A stretch of 25,434 nucleotides of DNA from Oscillospiraceae bacterium (lineage in GTDB: Bacteria > Bacillota > Clostridia > Oscillospirales > Oscillospiraceae): the NCBI GenBank assembly GCA_020025275.1, contig JAHHSI010000030.1, positions 1 to 25,434 on the forward strand, written 5' to 3'. Below the pieces are notes generated by a model, which saw nothing but the letters and a program-made list of their open reading frames with translations, did not search any database and was not told the DNA's origin. Positions 1-7,784 of this stretch are shown piece by piece. The translations under genes were made by a program, and so were the position numbers. Position 1 is the first letter of the stretch. Every line of letters begins with the position of its first letter.

Positions 1-122
1 ACAGCTGCCTTTTCGTAGAAATGCTGTGCATCTTCGTTCTGTTCGACATGGGAAGGAATGAGTCATTGTTGTTTGCCGGCGCGATATGGTCGCTCTGCTA
101 CTGTTGAATCACAGAAAATTCC
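1..122. other. left edge, no supported gene
   Basis: I see no gene I can support here. A plus-strand frame is open from base 3 to a stop near base 116 and could be the hydrophobic tail of a gene entering from the left. A minus-strand frame reading EQNEDAQHFYEKAA near bases 1-40 looks protein-like but has no ATG, GTG or TTG start before an in-frame stop near base 62. Neither can be decided without the flanking sequence. Confidence 0.4.
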
Positions 123-151
123 TTGCATGTAGGCCATCAATATAGTACAAT
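123..151 (+). promoter_or_regulatory. predicted sigma-A promoter of the PAP2 gene
   Basis: A -35 box TTGCAT (123-128) and a -10 box TACAAT (146-151) are separated by 17 bases. A strong GGAGGAGGG ribosome binding site (162-170) follows, 5 bases before the ATG at 176. Predicted by eye only. Confidence 0.65.
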
Positions 152-175
152 GGTGCACAATGGAGGAGGGATTAC

Positions 176-1093
176 ATGGAATTGTTATACCAGCTGGCGG
201 AGATACGCACCCCTTTTCTTGATTCCGTGTTTTCACTGATCACCCGCATGGGTGAGGAATCAATCTTTATGCTGATCGCCATTACCGTCTTTTGGTGCAT
301 CAGTAAGTATGCAGGTTACTATCTTCTGACGGTGGGCTTTATGGGGACCATTGTGAATCAATTTTTAAAGTTACTGTTTCGTATTCCGCGGCCCTGGGTA
401 TTGGATCCACAATTTCAAATCGTTGAGAGTGCCAGAGAAGCGGCAACCGGATACTCCTTTCCAAGCGGACATACACAAAATGCAGTGGGGACGTTTGGAG
501 GTATTGCTCGGCTCTCAAAGAGACGCTGGGTGCAAGTAAGCTGCATTATCGTCCTTTTGCTGGTCGCCTTTTCCCGGATGTATCTGGGGGTTCATACACC
601 GTGGGATGTCGGTGTTTCATTCGTCATTGGAACAGTGCTTGTTTTTCTCCTGTATCCTTTGCTGCAGAAGATAGAACAGCATCCACGCCGAATGCTGTGG
701 CTGCTGCTTGCTATGGTTCTTTGCAGCGGTCTCTATCTCACCTTCACATATGCTTTTCCTTTTCCCCCTGAGATCGACATGGTTAACTTAAAAAGCGGCA
801 TGGCCAATGGGTGGAAGCTTTTGGGGGCAACACTGGGAATGCTGCTGGCCTGCTGGCTGGACCAAACATATATTCACTTCGACACAAAGGCAGTTTGGTG
901 GGCACAGGTGTTCAAAGTTCTTTTGGGCCTTACCCTGCTGCTGGCAATTAAAGAAGGACTGAAAGGGCCGCTCCTCGTGCTGTGCGGGCATGAAGGCATA
1001 GCCGGAGCGATCCGCTACTTCTTTGTGGTATTGTTTGCAGGGGCACTGTGGCCCATGACGTTTCGTTATTTTTCCGCTTTAAAGAAGAAATAA
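176..1093 (+). CDS. PAP2-superfamily membrane phosphatase
   Basis: A 305-residue integral membrane protein of the PAP2 (type 2 phosphatidic acid phosphatase) superfamily. All three family motifs are intact: K65-x6-R72-P73, P96-S97-G98-H99, and S133-R134-x5-H140-x3-D144. H99 and H140 are the expected nucleophile/acid pair. Several hydrophobic segments surround these motifs, and a C-terminal extension of about 150 residues adds more membrane spans, so it is longer than minimal PAP2 proteins. Family members remove phosphate from lipid phosphates such as phosphatidic acid, phosphatidylglycerol phosphate or undecaprenyl pyrophosphate, with the active site facing outward; which substrate is used here cannot be read from sequence. 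The start is set by GGAGGAGGG five bases upstream. The gene stands alone between its own promoter and terminator. Confidence 0.88.
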   Translation: MELLYQLAEIRTPFLDSVFSLITRMGEESIFMLIAITVFWCISKYAGYYLLTVGFMGTIVNQFLKLLFRIPRPWVLDPQFQIVESAREAATGYSFPSGHTQNAVGTFGGIARLSKRRWVQVSCIIVLLLVAFSRMYLGVHTPWDVGVSFVIGTVLVFLLYPLLQKIEQHPRRMLWLLLAMVLCSGLYLTFTYAFPFPPEIDMVNLKSGMANGWKLLGATLGMLLACWLDQTYIHFDTKAVWWAQVFKVLLGLTLLLAIKEGLKGPLLVLCGHEGIAGAIRYFFVVLFAGALWPMTFRYFSALKKK

Positions 1094-1128
1094 AAAGGAT
1101 GGAACAGGGATCTGTTCCATCCTTTTTT
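1092..1128 (+). terminator. intrinsic terminator, probably bidirectional
   Basis: A perfect stem of about 16 bp (AAAAAGGATGGAACAG with its complement, loop GGAT) begins inside the PAP2 stop codon and ends in six T. The A-rich left flank gives a T tract on the other strand too, so it could also stop transcripts from the convergent adenine deaminase gene. Confidence 0.85.
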
Positions 1129-1236
1129 GCGTATAAGGGCTGCTTCACGGGACGCATGGGGACTCCGGTTCTCTCTGAAATCGAAACGTAGTACGATGGC
1201 GTTCCCGAGGGAGGAGTAGGGCTGCAGGAGAGATCG

Positions 1237-2964
1237 TTACACATACTGCTGTGTATTCACATCCAAGACGCCACGGGTGGTGATCCGCAGGGAAGGGATC
1301 ACCGGCAGGGCCATGAAGCTGAGTGTCATAAAGGGATCGACGCCGGGGGTTACCCCCAGCTCGTAGGCTTTGGCCTTAGCATTCTCCAGATCACAATTGA
1401 CATGGACAAGGCTGTCATCGCTCATAATGCCGGCAATGGGCAGAGCCACCTCCCCCAGCACGGTGCCGCTGCGCAGAACGGTGATGCCCCCCTTGTTTTC
1501 GACAATGCGATTGACGGCCGCAGCCATATCCTCCTCATTGGCACCCACCACAATGATGTTGTGGGAGTCGTGGGAGATGCTGGTGGCCACAGCGCCCTCC
1601 CGCAGGCCGTAACCCTTGATGTAGCCAATGCCGATGTGGTGGGTGTTCTTATGACGTTCAATGACGGCGATCTTCAGGATATCCTTCTCTACATCAATGT
1701 GGTCGGCATAGCCCTCATCCTGCGTGACGATCTCCCCTGGGATCATACCGATCACGCCACGGGGGCGGGGATCCGCAAAGTCCTCTGCACGCAGGGGGGA
1801 AACGTGGAAGGTATTGTGCGCTCGTTTGGCCAAATAGGGATCGACCTCGGGGACAGGGAAATCACGAAGCTCCCCGTCGTACATCAGCTGTCCCTTCTTA
1901 AAGACCATTTCGATATGGAAATTTTCAAAGTTATCGATGACCACGAAGTCCCCCAGATAGCCGGGAGCAATGGCACCACGGTTATTGAGCAGGAAGTAGC
2001 GGGCCGCATTGTGGCAGGCGGCTTTGATGGCGGTGATGGGCTCAACCCCCAGAGAGATGGCTTTCTTGACGATATAATCGATATGCCCCTTCTCCAAAAG
2101 ATCGTTGGGGTGCTTATCGTCAGTGCAGAACATACAACGCTCCACATATTTGTCGCACAGGAGCGGCACCAGCGCTTCCAGATTCCGTGCGGCCGTCCCC
2201 TCACGAATCATGATGAATTGTCCCCGGCGCAGCTTGGCCAGTGCGTCCTCCACGTCCGAGCACTCGTGGTCCGAGTAAACGCCGGCGGCGATGTAGGCGT
2301 TCAGAGCTGCACCGCTGAGACCGGGGGCGTGCCCGTCGATCTTCTTGTGGTGTGCCTGCGCCGCCACGATTTTTTCCACCACCTGCGGATCGGCATTGAC
2401 GGCGCCGACAAAGTTCATCATCTCCGCAAGACCTTGGACACGGGGATGATCGTAAAAAGAGTCAATGGCTCGATAGTCCAGATTGGCCCCCGACTCATCC
2501 AACGGAGTGGCCGGGACGCAGGATGGCAGCATGAAGCGCACATCGACCGGAAGCCCTTCGGTCGCCTGCAGCATATACTCGATGCCGTCCGTTCCCATGA
2601 CATTGGCAATCTCGTGGGGATCGGTGATGACCGTGGTGGTGCCGTGGGGCAGCACCGCCTTGGCAAACTCACTGGGGGACACCAGCGAGCTCTCCAGATG
2701 GATATGGGCGTCAATAAAGCCGGGCAGTACGATCTTGCCGGAGACGTCCACCTCCTGCAGGCCGTGATACTCCCCCATACCCACGATGAGGCCCTCGGCC
2801 ACGGCAATATCGGCATGGCAGATCTCGTTGGAAAAAACATTCACATAGGCGGCATTTTTCAATACCAGATCGGCGGGCATTTTCCCGGCCGCCACGTGGA
2901 TCACATGGAGTTTCTTGTTCATCTTGCGGTTGATTTTACCGGCGTAGCTTTCTTTTACGGACAT
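1237..2964 (-). CDS. ade: adenine deaminase
   Basis: A 575-residue amidohydrolase-superfamily enzyme that deaminates adenine to hypoxanthine and ammonia in purine salvage; B. subtilis and E. coli Ade are 577-588 residues. The metal-binding DAHIHLE motif lies at about residues 85-91, followed by DPHEIANV (about 115-122), DGHAPGLSG and CTDDKHP, all characteristic of Ade. The C-terminal Ade domain is present (ISHDSHNIIVVG and a PGVDPFMTLSFMALPVIP segment). The open frame extends 12 codons further upstream, but an AAAGGAG site 6 bases before the ATG at 2964 decides the start. It lies downstream of a phosphoribosyltransferase on the same strand but behind a terminator, so coupling may be partial. 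Confidence 0.93.
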   Translation of the reverse strand: MSVKESYAGKINRKMNKKLHVIHVAAGKMPADLVLKNAAYVNVFSNEICHADIAVAEGLIVGMGEYHGLQEVDVSGKIVLPGFIDAHIHLESSLVSPSEFAKAVLPHGTTTVITDPHEIANVMGTDGIEYMLQATEGLPVDVRFMLPSCVPATPLDESGANLDYRAIDSFYDHPRVQGLAEMMNFVGAVNADPQVVEKIVAAQAHHKKIDGHAPGLSGAALNAYIAAGVYSDHECSDVEDALAKLRRGQFIMIREGTAARNLEALVPLLCDKYVERCMFCTDDKHPNDLLEKGHIDYIVKKAISLGVEPITAIKAACHNAARYFLLNNRGAIAPGYLGDFVVIDNFENFHIEMVFKKGQLMYDGELRDFPVPEVDPYLAKRAHNTFHVSPLRAEDFADPRPRGVIGMIPGEIVTQDEGYADHIDVEKDILKIAVIERHKNTHHIGIGYIKGYGLREGAVATSISHDSHNIIVVGANEEDMAAAVNRIVENKGGITVLRSGTVLGEVALPIAGIMSDDSLVHVNCDLENAKAKAYELGVTPGVDPFMTLSFMALPVIPSLRITTRGVLDVNTQQYV

Positions 2965-3056
2965 AGCAGACTCCTTTCTCCTGTCGAAAATAATGGCCAT
3001 TGCTTTTATTAATTCCTCATATTAACACAACGTATGGATGATGTCCATAGAAGAAA

Positions 3057-3091
3057 TGAAAAAAAGCGGCCGCCCCGCAGGGCAGCCGCTT
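3057..3091 (-). terminator. intrinsic terminator between the phosphoribosyltransferase and ade
   Basis: Read on the minus strand, AAGCGGCTGCCC pairs with GGGCGGCCGCTT over 12 bp (one G-T wobble) around a TGCG loop and is followed by a run of T. It sits 8 bases after the phosphoribosyltransferase stop and about 100 bases before ade, so ade needs readthrough or its own weak promoter. Confidence 0.85.
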
Positions 3092-3098
3092 GGCCGGA

Positions 3099-3662
3099 TT
3101 ATTCTTTCACGGAACCGTCTGCATTGAAGAGCGGCAGCGGTGCCAGGAACTTGATGTCGGGGCGATTCTGTGCGTCACCTTCAGCCAGAACGGCAATGCG
3201 GTCGACAACCGTGCCGCCGGCGGCGGACACCAGAGACTCCATGGCCCGCAGAGAACCGCCGGTGGAAATCACATCGTCCACCAACAGGATGCGCTTGCCG
3301 CGGATAAGATCGGCATCGTCACGGCCCAGATACAGCTGCTGTACACCGGCGGTGGTGATGGACTGGTCCTCCACGTGCAGCGGATCGGGCATATAGGCCT
3401 TGGCCCCCTTGCGGGCGATGAAATACTTCTTGGCGCCGGACTGGCGGGCCATCTCGTGGATCAGAGGAATGCTCTTGGCCTCTGCGGTGAACAGATAGTC
3501 GTAGCTGTCCGCCGGGACCAGCTTCAAAAGTTCACGGGCACAAGCCACGGTCAGCTCCGCATCGCCAAAGCAGATAAAAGCGCCGATATACAGATTTTCG
3601 TTGACCTTGCAGATGGGAAGCTCCCGTTGGAGACCGGCCACGTTCATGGGATAGGTAAGCAT
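3099..3662 (-). CDS. purine-type phosphoribosyltransferase
   Basis: A 187-residue type I phosphoribosyltransferase. The PRPP-binding loop VDDVISTGGS is at residues 128-137, and the dimer/core region LFTAEAKSIPLIHEMARQSG at about 58-77 resembles adenine and xanthine phosphoribosyltransferases. The enzyme should join a purine base and PRPP to give the nucleotide and pyrophosphate. Adenine is the likeliest base by resemblance, but the FRDIP-type N-terminal motif of classical Apt is absent, so no gene symbol is given. The start is set by AAGGAG five bases before the ATG at 3662; an ATG 14 codons upstream lacks such a site. It precedes adenine deaminase on the same strand, supporting a purine-salvage role. 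Confidence 0.8.
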   Translation of the reverse strand: MLTYPMNVAGLQRELPICKVNENLYIGAFICFGDAELTVACARELLKLVPADSYDYLFTAEAKSIPLIHEMARQSGAKKYFIARKGAKAYMPDPLHVEDQSITTAGVQQLYLGRDDADLIRGKRILLVDDVISTGGSLRAMESLVSAAGGTVVDRIAVLAEGDAQNRPDIKFLAPLPLFNADGSVKE

Positions 3663-3674
3663 ATAAACTCCTTC

Positions 3675-3720
3675 TGCCGCTATAGAACGATACACAAGGA
3701 GCACAATCCGCTTAGCGGCA
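3675..3720 (-). promoter_or_regulatory. 5' leader stem just before the phosphoribosyltransferase ribosome binding site
   Basis: In the minus-strand transcript TGCCGCTA (3720-3713) is the exact complement of TAGCGGCA (3682-3675). The second arm ends 2 bases before the AAGGAG site. The first arm can instead form a local CCGC-TAA-GCGG hairpin, so two exclusive folds exist. A second stem, CCGCCG/CGGCGG, lies upstream near 3745-3765. It matches no purine riboswitch or T-box motif I know. Function is inferred. Confidence 0.4.
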
Positions 3721-3799
3721 GGCGGAGGCGTTGGCGCATATCGTACCGCCGTTATTCGGCCGGCGGACCGTGTTACTTACGGAAAATTTCGACACATTT

Positions 3800-3827
3800 A
3801 TTATATCGGATACAGGAAAAAAGTCAA
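3800..3827 (-). promoter_or_regulatory. predicted sigma-A promoter of the phosphoribosyltransferase
   Basis: On the minus strand, TTGACT (3827-3822) and TATAAT (3805-3800) are separated by 16 bases. The predicted transcript begins near 3793, giving a leader of about 130 nt. Confidence 0.75.
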
Positions 3828-3982
3828 GAGAAGGGAAAGATCGATCCCGGGATCGCCATAGCGAAATATCGGGAGAAGGAGAAAAAACAAGTCAGTAACA
3901 AAACTAACAGATTTTGAGCATAACGCACAAAAAGTTAGGAATTTATTCTATGCCGTTGCTCCGAAATGTTGACTGTTTCCGC
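3828..3982. other. intergenic space between divergent promoters, with a palindrome
   Basis: No gene is seen. The notable element is the perfect 14-base palindrome CGATCCCGGGATCG (3842-3855), 15 bases upstream of the phosphoribosyltransferase -35 box, where an activator or repressor could bind. The rest is AT-rich spacer. Confidence 0.4.
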
Positions 3983-4011
3983 TTGAGAAACTGAGACAGG
4001 GGTGTTATGAT
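3983..4011 (+). promoter_or_regulatory. predicted promoter of glutamate dehydrogenase
   Basis: TTGAGA (3983-3988) and TATGAT (4006-4011) are separated by 17 bases; TGT just before the -10 box makes it an extended -10. The -35 box sits in a short inverted repeat, GTTTC-(7)-GAAAC (about 3975-3991), a possible operator. Confidence 0.65.
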
Positions 4012-4077
4012 GCAGATAGACAAGGCGTGCCGTACAAAAGCACACAGGAACAAGTGAACAAAATGGAGGGAAAGGCG

Positions 4078-5430
4078 ATGAATACCTATCTGGAGAGAGT
4101 TCTTGCAGATGTGAGGGAAAAGCATAGCAATGAACCCGAATTTGTCCAAGCGGTCGAGGAGGTTTTCTCCTCGTTGGAACCTGTTATTGAAAAGCACCCT
4201 GAGTATGAAAAGGCAGATCTGTTGGGGCGCATGGTGGAGCCGGAGCGGATGTTTACCTTCCGTGTGGTGTGGTGTGATGACAGCGGACAGTGGCACACCA
4301 ACCGGGGCTGGCGCTGTCAGTTCAACGGGGCCATCGGCCCGTACAAAGGCGGTCTGCGCTTCCAGAAGAATGTGTACGAGGGCATCATTAAGTTCTTGGG
4401 CTTTGAACAGACGTTCAAAAACGCGCTGACCGGCCTGCCCATCGGCGGCGGAAAGGGCGGCAGCGATTTTGATCCCGCCGGAAAGTCGGATGCGGAGATC
4501 ATGCGTTTTTGCCAGAGCTATATGTCGGCACTCTATCGATATATTGGACCCGATGTGGATGTACCGGCCGGTGACATGGGCGTTGGCGCCCGTGAGATCG
4601 GCTATCTTTACGGCCAGTACCGCCGCTTGAAGGGCGTGTGGGAGAACGGGGTCATCACCGGAAAGGGTTTCTCCTACGGCGGTTCCCGGATCCGGCCGGA
4701 GGCCACCGGATATGGGGCGGTCTACTATTTGTGCGAGGTGCTCAAGCACGAGCATGACACCATTGAGGGCAAGCGCATCGCCCTGTCGGGCTATGGCAAT
4801 GTGGCCTGGGGGATTATGAAGAAGGCGGCCGAGCTGGGGGCCAAGGTGACCTATATGGCGGGCCCCGACGGCTATGTCCACGACCCCGACGGGATCTACG
4901 GTGAGGAGAAATTGAACTTCATTCTCCATATGCGGGCCACGGACCCCATGCACTGCAAGCCGTATGCCGATCGGTTCGGCTGCACTTTTGTGCCCGGCAC
5001 CAAGCACTGGGGGGCCACGGACGTGGATATTTTCATGCCCTCGGCCATGCAGAACGATGTGACGCTGGAATGGGCGGAGAAAATTGCGGCCTCCGGTGTC
5101 AAGTACTACATCGAGGTGGCCAATATGCCCACTACCAATGACGCCTTGGCACTGCTGCGGGCGCAGAAGCACATGATCGTGGCGCCGTGCAAGGCGGTCA
5201 ACGCCGGCGGCGTCGGCGTGTCTGCCTTGGAGATGAGCCAGAACTCGGAGCGGCTGGTCTGGACAGCCGAGGAAGTGGATGCCCAGCTCAAGAAGATGAT
5301 GGCCGACATCCACCGCAACTCCACGGCTGCGGCGGAGGCCTATGGCTTGGGGTATGATCTGGTGGCCGGTGCCAATATTGCCGGATTTGAGAAGGTGGCC
5401 GATGCCATGATGGCCCAAGGCTGTTTCTAA
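4078..5430 (+). CDS. gdhA: glutamate dehydrogenase, NAD-type hexameric
   Basis: A 450-residue enzyme interconverting glutamate with 2-oxoglutarate and ammonia. The catalytic framework is complete: K90 in GPYKGGLRF, K114, K126 in GGGKGGSDFDP, and D166 in DVPAGDMGVG. The Rossmann loop is SGYGNVAW (about 237-244). The stretch GPDGYVHDPDGI after the second strand matches, from memory, the NAD-specific Clostridium symbiosum enzyme rather than the DSSG type of NADP enzymes, so NAD use and a role in glutamate catabolism or redox balance are likely. The start is fixed by GGAGGG seven bases before the ATG at 4078; the frame is open further upstream without such a site. It is monocistronic, with its own promoter and terminator. 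Confidence 0.95.
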   Translation: MNTYLERVLADVREKHSNEPEFVQAVEEVFSSLEPVIEKHPEYEKADLLGRMVEPERMFTFRVVWCDDSGQWHTNRGWRCQFNGAIGPYKGGLRFQKNVYEGIIKFLGFEQTFKNALTGLPIGGGKGGSDFDPAGKSDAEIMRFCQSYMSALYRYIGPDVDVPAGDMGVGAREIGYLYGQYRRLKGVWENGVITGKGFSYGGSRIRPEATGYGAVYYLCEVLKHEHDTIEGKRIALSGYGNVAWGIMKKAAELGAKVTYMAGPDGYVHDPDGIYGEEKLNFILHMRATDPMHCKPYADRFGCTFVPGTKHWGATDVDIFMPSAMQNDVTLEWAEKIAASGVKYYIEVANMPTTNDALALLRAQKHMIVAPCKAVNAGGVGVSALEMSQNSERLVWTAEEVDAQLKKMMADIHRNSTAAAEAYGLGYDLVAGANIAGFEKVADAMMAQGCF

Positions 5431-5488
5431 GAGGGCCGGACAGGAATGAAACGGCGGTAGAACCGGTCGATACAAAACGGATCACAAA

Positions 5489-5531
5489 CGGTACGATGTG
5501 CCCTGATTGTGGGTACATCGTACCGCTTTTT
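5489..5531 (+). terminator. intrinsic terminator of glutamate dehydrogenase
   Basis: A 15-bp stem, CGGTACGATGTGCCC with GGGTACATCGTACCG (one G-T wobble), loop TGATTGT, then five T. It begins about 58 bases after the stop codon. Confidence 0.9.
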
Positions 5532-5744
5532 CGTATCCATGACAACCGAAAGGGGGCGCAGTCCCACAATGAACCGTCGGCTGCGGGGAGAGGAAAGACG
5601 GCAGACGGGGGATTGGCGTGATTTTTCCAATTCTTTGGCTGCAAAACTATCCTGCGCAGAGAGAATGTGATATAATAGAAAAAATCGCCTGCGTCCGACC
5701 GTATTCACGCAGGGAACCAGAGGACGGGCAAGGAGGAAAAAAGA
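5532..5744 (+). promoter_or_regulatory. intergenic region with an extended -10 promoter
   Basis: The only clear signal is TGA-TATAAT (5668-5676), an extended -10 box with no good -35 partner. The leader RNA could form a CCTGCGT/ACGCAGG hairpin (about 5687-5715). GGAGG of the next gene lies 8-13 bases before its ATG. No gene is seen between 5431 and 5744. Confidence 0.55.
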
Positions 5745-6317
5745 ATGAAATTGACACTGCTGCGCCATGGGATCACGGAGGGAAATCAGAATCATCTGTG
5801 CTACGGAAGTACGGATCTTCCCCTGCTGCCGGAGGGCATTGCGGCGCTGCAAGAGGCGGCCCGGACAAAGCGCTATCCCAAGGCGGAGCACTACTATACC
5901 AGTGGGATGCGGCGCACGGAGCAAACGCTGGAAATGCTGTATGGGGAGGTGCCCCACGAGGTCCTGCCGGGACTGCGGGAAATCGACTGCGGACAGCTGG
6001 AGATGCTGCCCTTTGCCCAGTTGGAGGCACTTCCTGAATTTGGAAAGTGGATGCGCGATGCCACCGCGGACACGCCTGTGCCCGGCGGCGAGAGCTTTCG
6101 GCAGGTTCTGCAGCGGGGACTGGCGGCGCTGGTGCCCCTACTGGAGCGGAATGAGGATGCGGTTTGCGTGATGCACGGAGGGATCATGGGGGTACTTCTG
6201 GATTACTGGTTCCCCGGGAAACCCTTTGGACACTATGTCCCGCAGCCCGGATCAGGCTATCAGGTGACCGTGGAAGAAGGGCAGCCGGTGGCGGTATGTC
6301 CCGTACCGGAGGAATGA
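5745..6317 (+). CDS. histidine phosphatase family protein
   Basis: A 190-residue protein of the phosphoglycerate-mutase-like (histidine phosphatase, branch 1) superfamily. The phosphoacceptor motif is at the N terminus (L-L-R7-H8-G9), followed by R57 in SGMRRTEQT, E79 in LREIDCG, and the second catalytic histidine H144 in VMHGGIM. All four active-site positions are present, so it is predicted to be an active phosphatase forming a phospho-His8 intermediate. Length and the GGESF motif fit the CobC/GpmB-like group of small-molecule phosphatases. There are no cobalamin genes nearby, so an alpha-ribazole phosphatase role is not supported and the substrate remains unknown. It is a single-gene unit with a terminator 45 bases downstream. 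Confidence 0.88.
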   Translation: MKLTLLRHGITEGNQNHLCYGSTDLPLLPEGIAALQEAARTKRYPKAEHYYTSGMRRTEQTLEMLYGEVPHEVLPGLREIDCGQLEMLPFAQLEALPEFGKWMRDATADTPVPGGESFRQVLQRGLAALVPLLERNEDAVCVMHGGIMGVLLDYWFPGKPFGHYVPQPGSGYQVTVEEGQPVAVCPVPEE

Positions 6318-6362
6318 GCGTTGGCGGTCAAATTCCGTGCAAGAGAGATACACAAAAAGAAC

Positions 6363-6402
6363 AGGCGGTGAGGGAGCGCACTCCTTCACCGCCTATTTTT
6401 TT
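6363..6402 (+). terminator. intrinsic terminator, possibly bidirectional
   Basis: A 14-bp stem AGGCGGTGAGGGAG / CTCCTTCACCGCCT (one G-T wobble), CGCA loop, then A and seven T. The left flank CACAAAAAGA gives a weaker T tract on the minus strand, so it may also serve the convergent aminopeptidase gene. Confidence 0.88.
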
Positions 6403-6411
6403 GGGGGAAAA

Positions 6412-7725
6412 TCAGACCCAAGAGAGTCCGCCCTCCTGATCCATGCAGAGGGCCTTGCTGTAGAGGGTGGTCATCGCGTCCACCAGATAGGGGAGGTCGG
6501 CACTGCCCATGGTTTCATAGGCCGAGTGCATGGCCAGTTGGGCAAGGCCGATGTCCACGGTGCGCACCGGCACATGGGTGTTGGCGATGCTGCCCAAGGT
6601 GGAGCCGCCGACCATGTCGGATCGGTTGGCATAGACCTGCACCGGAACCTCGGCCATGCGGCAGATGGTGCGCATCAGGGCCGCAGAAACGCCGTCGGTT
6701 GTGTAGCGCTGATTGGCGTTATATTTGAGCACGATGCCGCCGTTGAGTACGGGAGCGTTGTGCGGATCGGCCAGTTCCGGATGGTTGGGATGCTTGGCAT
6801 GGGCATTGTCGGCCGAGACGAGGAAGCTGTTGGCCAGAAGCCGCTGATACCCCTCCTCGTCCATGCCCAGGGAGAAGGCGGCCCGCCGCAACGTATCCCG
6901 CAGCAGCGTGGAGGCGGCGCCCTGTTTGCTCTCGCTGCCGGTCTCCTCATTGTCAAAGAGACCATAGACGGTGATGGCCGTACTGCTGTCAGCATTCAGA
7001 AATCCCTCCAGACAGCCGAAGGCACAGCTGAGATCGTCCAGCCGAGGGGAGAGCAGCAGCGATGCGTCGCTGCCGGCCACAGTGCCGTGGCTGCGGCAGG
7101 TGAGGAAGAGATCGTGACCGAGGATCTCCTTTTCGTCAACCCCTGCGTGCTCTGCAGCCAGAGCCAGTAAAGAGGGCGCATCGGCGCCCATGCCGTACAG
7201 CGGCAAGGTGTCCACAGCGGCATTGTACGCATAGCCATCGTTGACGCTGCGGTTCATGTGGATCGCCACGCTGGGGATCACCGCCAGATCTTGATCGAGA
7301 TGGACGAGCCGGGAGATCACACGGCCCCCTTTTTCCACAAGGACCCGGCCGGCCACACCCAGAGGGCGATCCAGCCACGAGCCCATCAGCATCCCGCCGT
7401 ACCGCTCGGTCTGGAGCTGTACATAGGCGCCGGCTGCGGCGGAGGACTGGGGGTGTTCTTTCAGTTTGAAGGTGGGGGAGTCACTGTGTGCAGCGGACAT
7501 CGTGAAGCCGGTGGGCGTTCCCTCTGGAAGATGCAGGGCAATCAGGGAGGAATCGTTGACGGTGAAATAGTAGCGCCCACCCGGCTGCAGCTGCCACGGG
7601 GCGGCGGCGCACAGCCGCATGAATCCGTCCTGTTCCAATAAGGCGGAGACGGTATCCACGGTGTGGAAAGGACTGGGAGAGGCGGCGATAAACTCTAGCA
7701 GCCGCCGATTCAGTGTTCCGAGCAT
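6412..7725 (-). CDS. M18 family aminopeptidase
   Basis: A 437-residue cytosolic metallo-aminopeptidase of family M18 (aspartyl-aminopeptidase type), which removes N-terminal residues from peptides. The two-metal site is complete: H80 and D82 in AAHSDSPTFKLK, the D230/D231 pair in PRLDDL, catalytic E260/E261 in FDNEETGS, D306 in VSADNAHA, and H400 near the C terminus in LAMHSAYE. Length is typical for the bacterial ApeA/ApeB group. The ATG at 7725 is chosen because AAAGGAG lies 8 bases upstream; an ATG six codons earlier overlaps that site. The gene has its own promoter immediately behind the aroQ terminator, and a strong palindrome sits across its predicted transcription start. It probably supports peptide use; exact specificity is not readable. 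Confidence 0.92.
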   Translation of the reverse strand: MLGTLNRRLLEFIAASPSPFHTVDTVSALLEQDGFMRLCAAAPWQLQPGGRYYFTVNDSSLIALHLPEGTPTGFTMSAAHSDSPTFKLKEHPQSSAAAGAYVQLQTERYGGMLMGSWLDRPLGVAGRVLVEKGGRVISRLVHLDQDLAVIPSVAIHMNRSVNDGYAYNAAVDTLPLYGMGADAPSLLALAAEHAGVDEKEILGHDLFLTCRSHGTVAGSDASLLLSPRLDDLSCAFGCLEGFLNADSSTAITVYGLFDNEETGSESKQGAASTLLRDTLRRAAFSLGMDEEGYQRLLANSFLVSADNAHAKHPNHPELADPHNAPVLNGGIVLKYNANQRYTTDGVSAALMRTICRMAEVPVQVYANRSDMVGGSTLGSIANTHVPVRTVDIGLAQLAMHSAYETMGSADLPYLVDAMTTLYSKALCMDQEGGLSWV

Positions 7726-7752
7726 GCGAAAGTCTCCTTTCAAAAAATGGGA

Positions 7753-7783
7753 ATGGTGACCATGCCCACAGCATGATCACCAT
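7753..7783 (-). promoter_or_regulatory. 31-base inverted repeat over the aminopeptidase start of transcription
   Basis: On the minus strand ATGGTGATCATGC and GCATGGTCACCAT pair over 13 bp with one T-G wobble around a 5-base spacer. The repeat starts 1 base after the -10 box and spans the predicted +1 (about 7778), a classic repressor-operator position. As RNA it would lack part of its 5' arm, which favours a DNA operator over an attenuator. Confidence 0.55.
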
Positions 7784-7784
7784 G

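Noticed and set aside
1..62. Minus-strand gene start reading EQNEDAQHFYEKAA
   Set aside because: No usable start codon between an in-frame stop and the window edge, and no ribosome binding site; cannot be supported from 60 bases.
1402..3012. Long open frame on the plus strand opposite adenine deaminase
   Set aside because: It is the antisense shadow of a clearly recognisable gene in GC-rich DNA, with no family resemblance and no ribosome binding site.
3943..5475. 510-codon open frame opposite glutamate dehydrogenase
   Set aside because: Antisense shadow; the sense strand encodes an unmistakable enzyme with promoter, ribosome binding site and terminator.
5745..6317. Calling the histidine phosphatase CobC (alpha-ribazole phosphatase)
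   Set aside because: No cobalamin genes nearby and the superfamily has many substrates; sequence alone does not decide.
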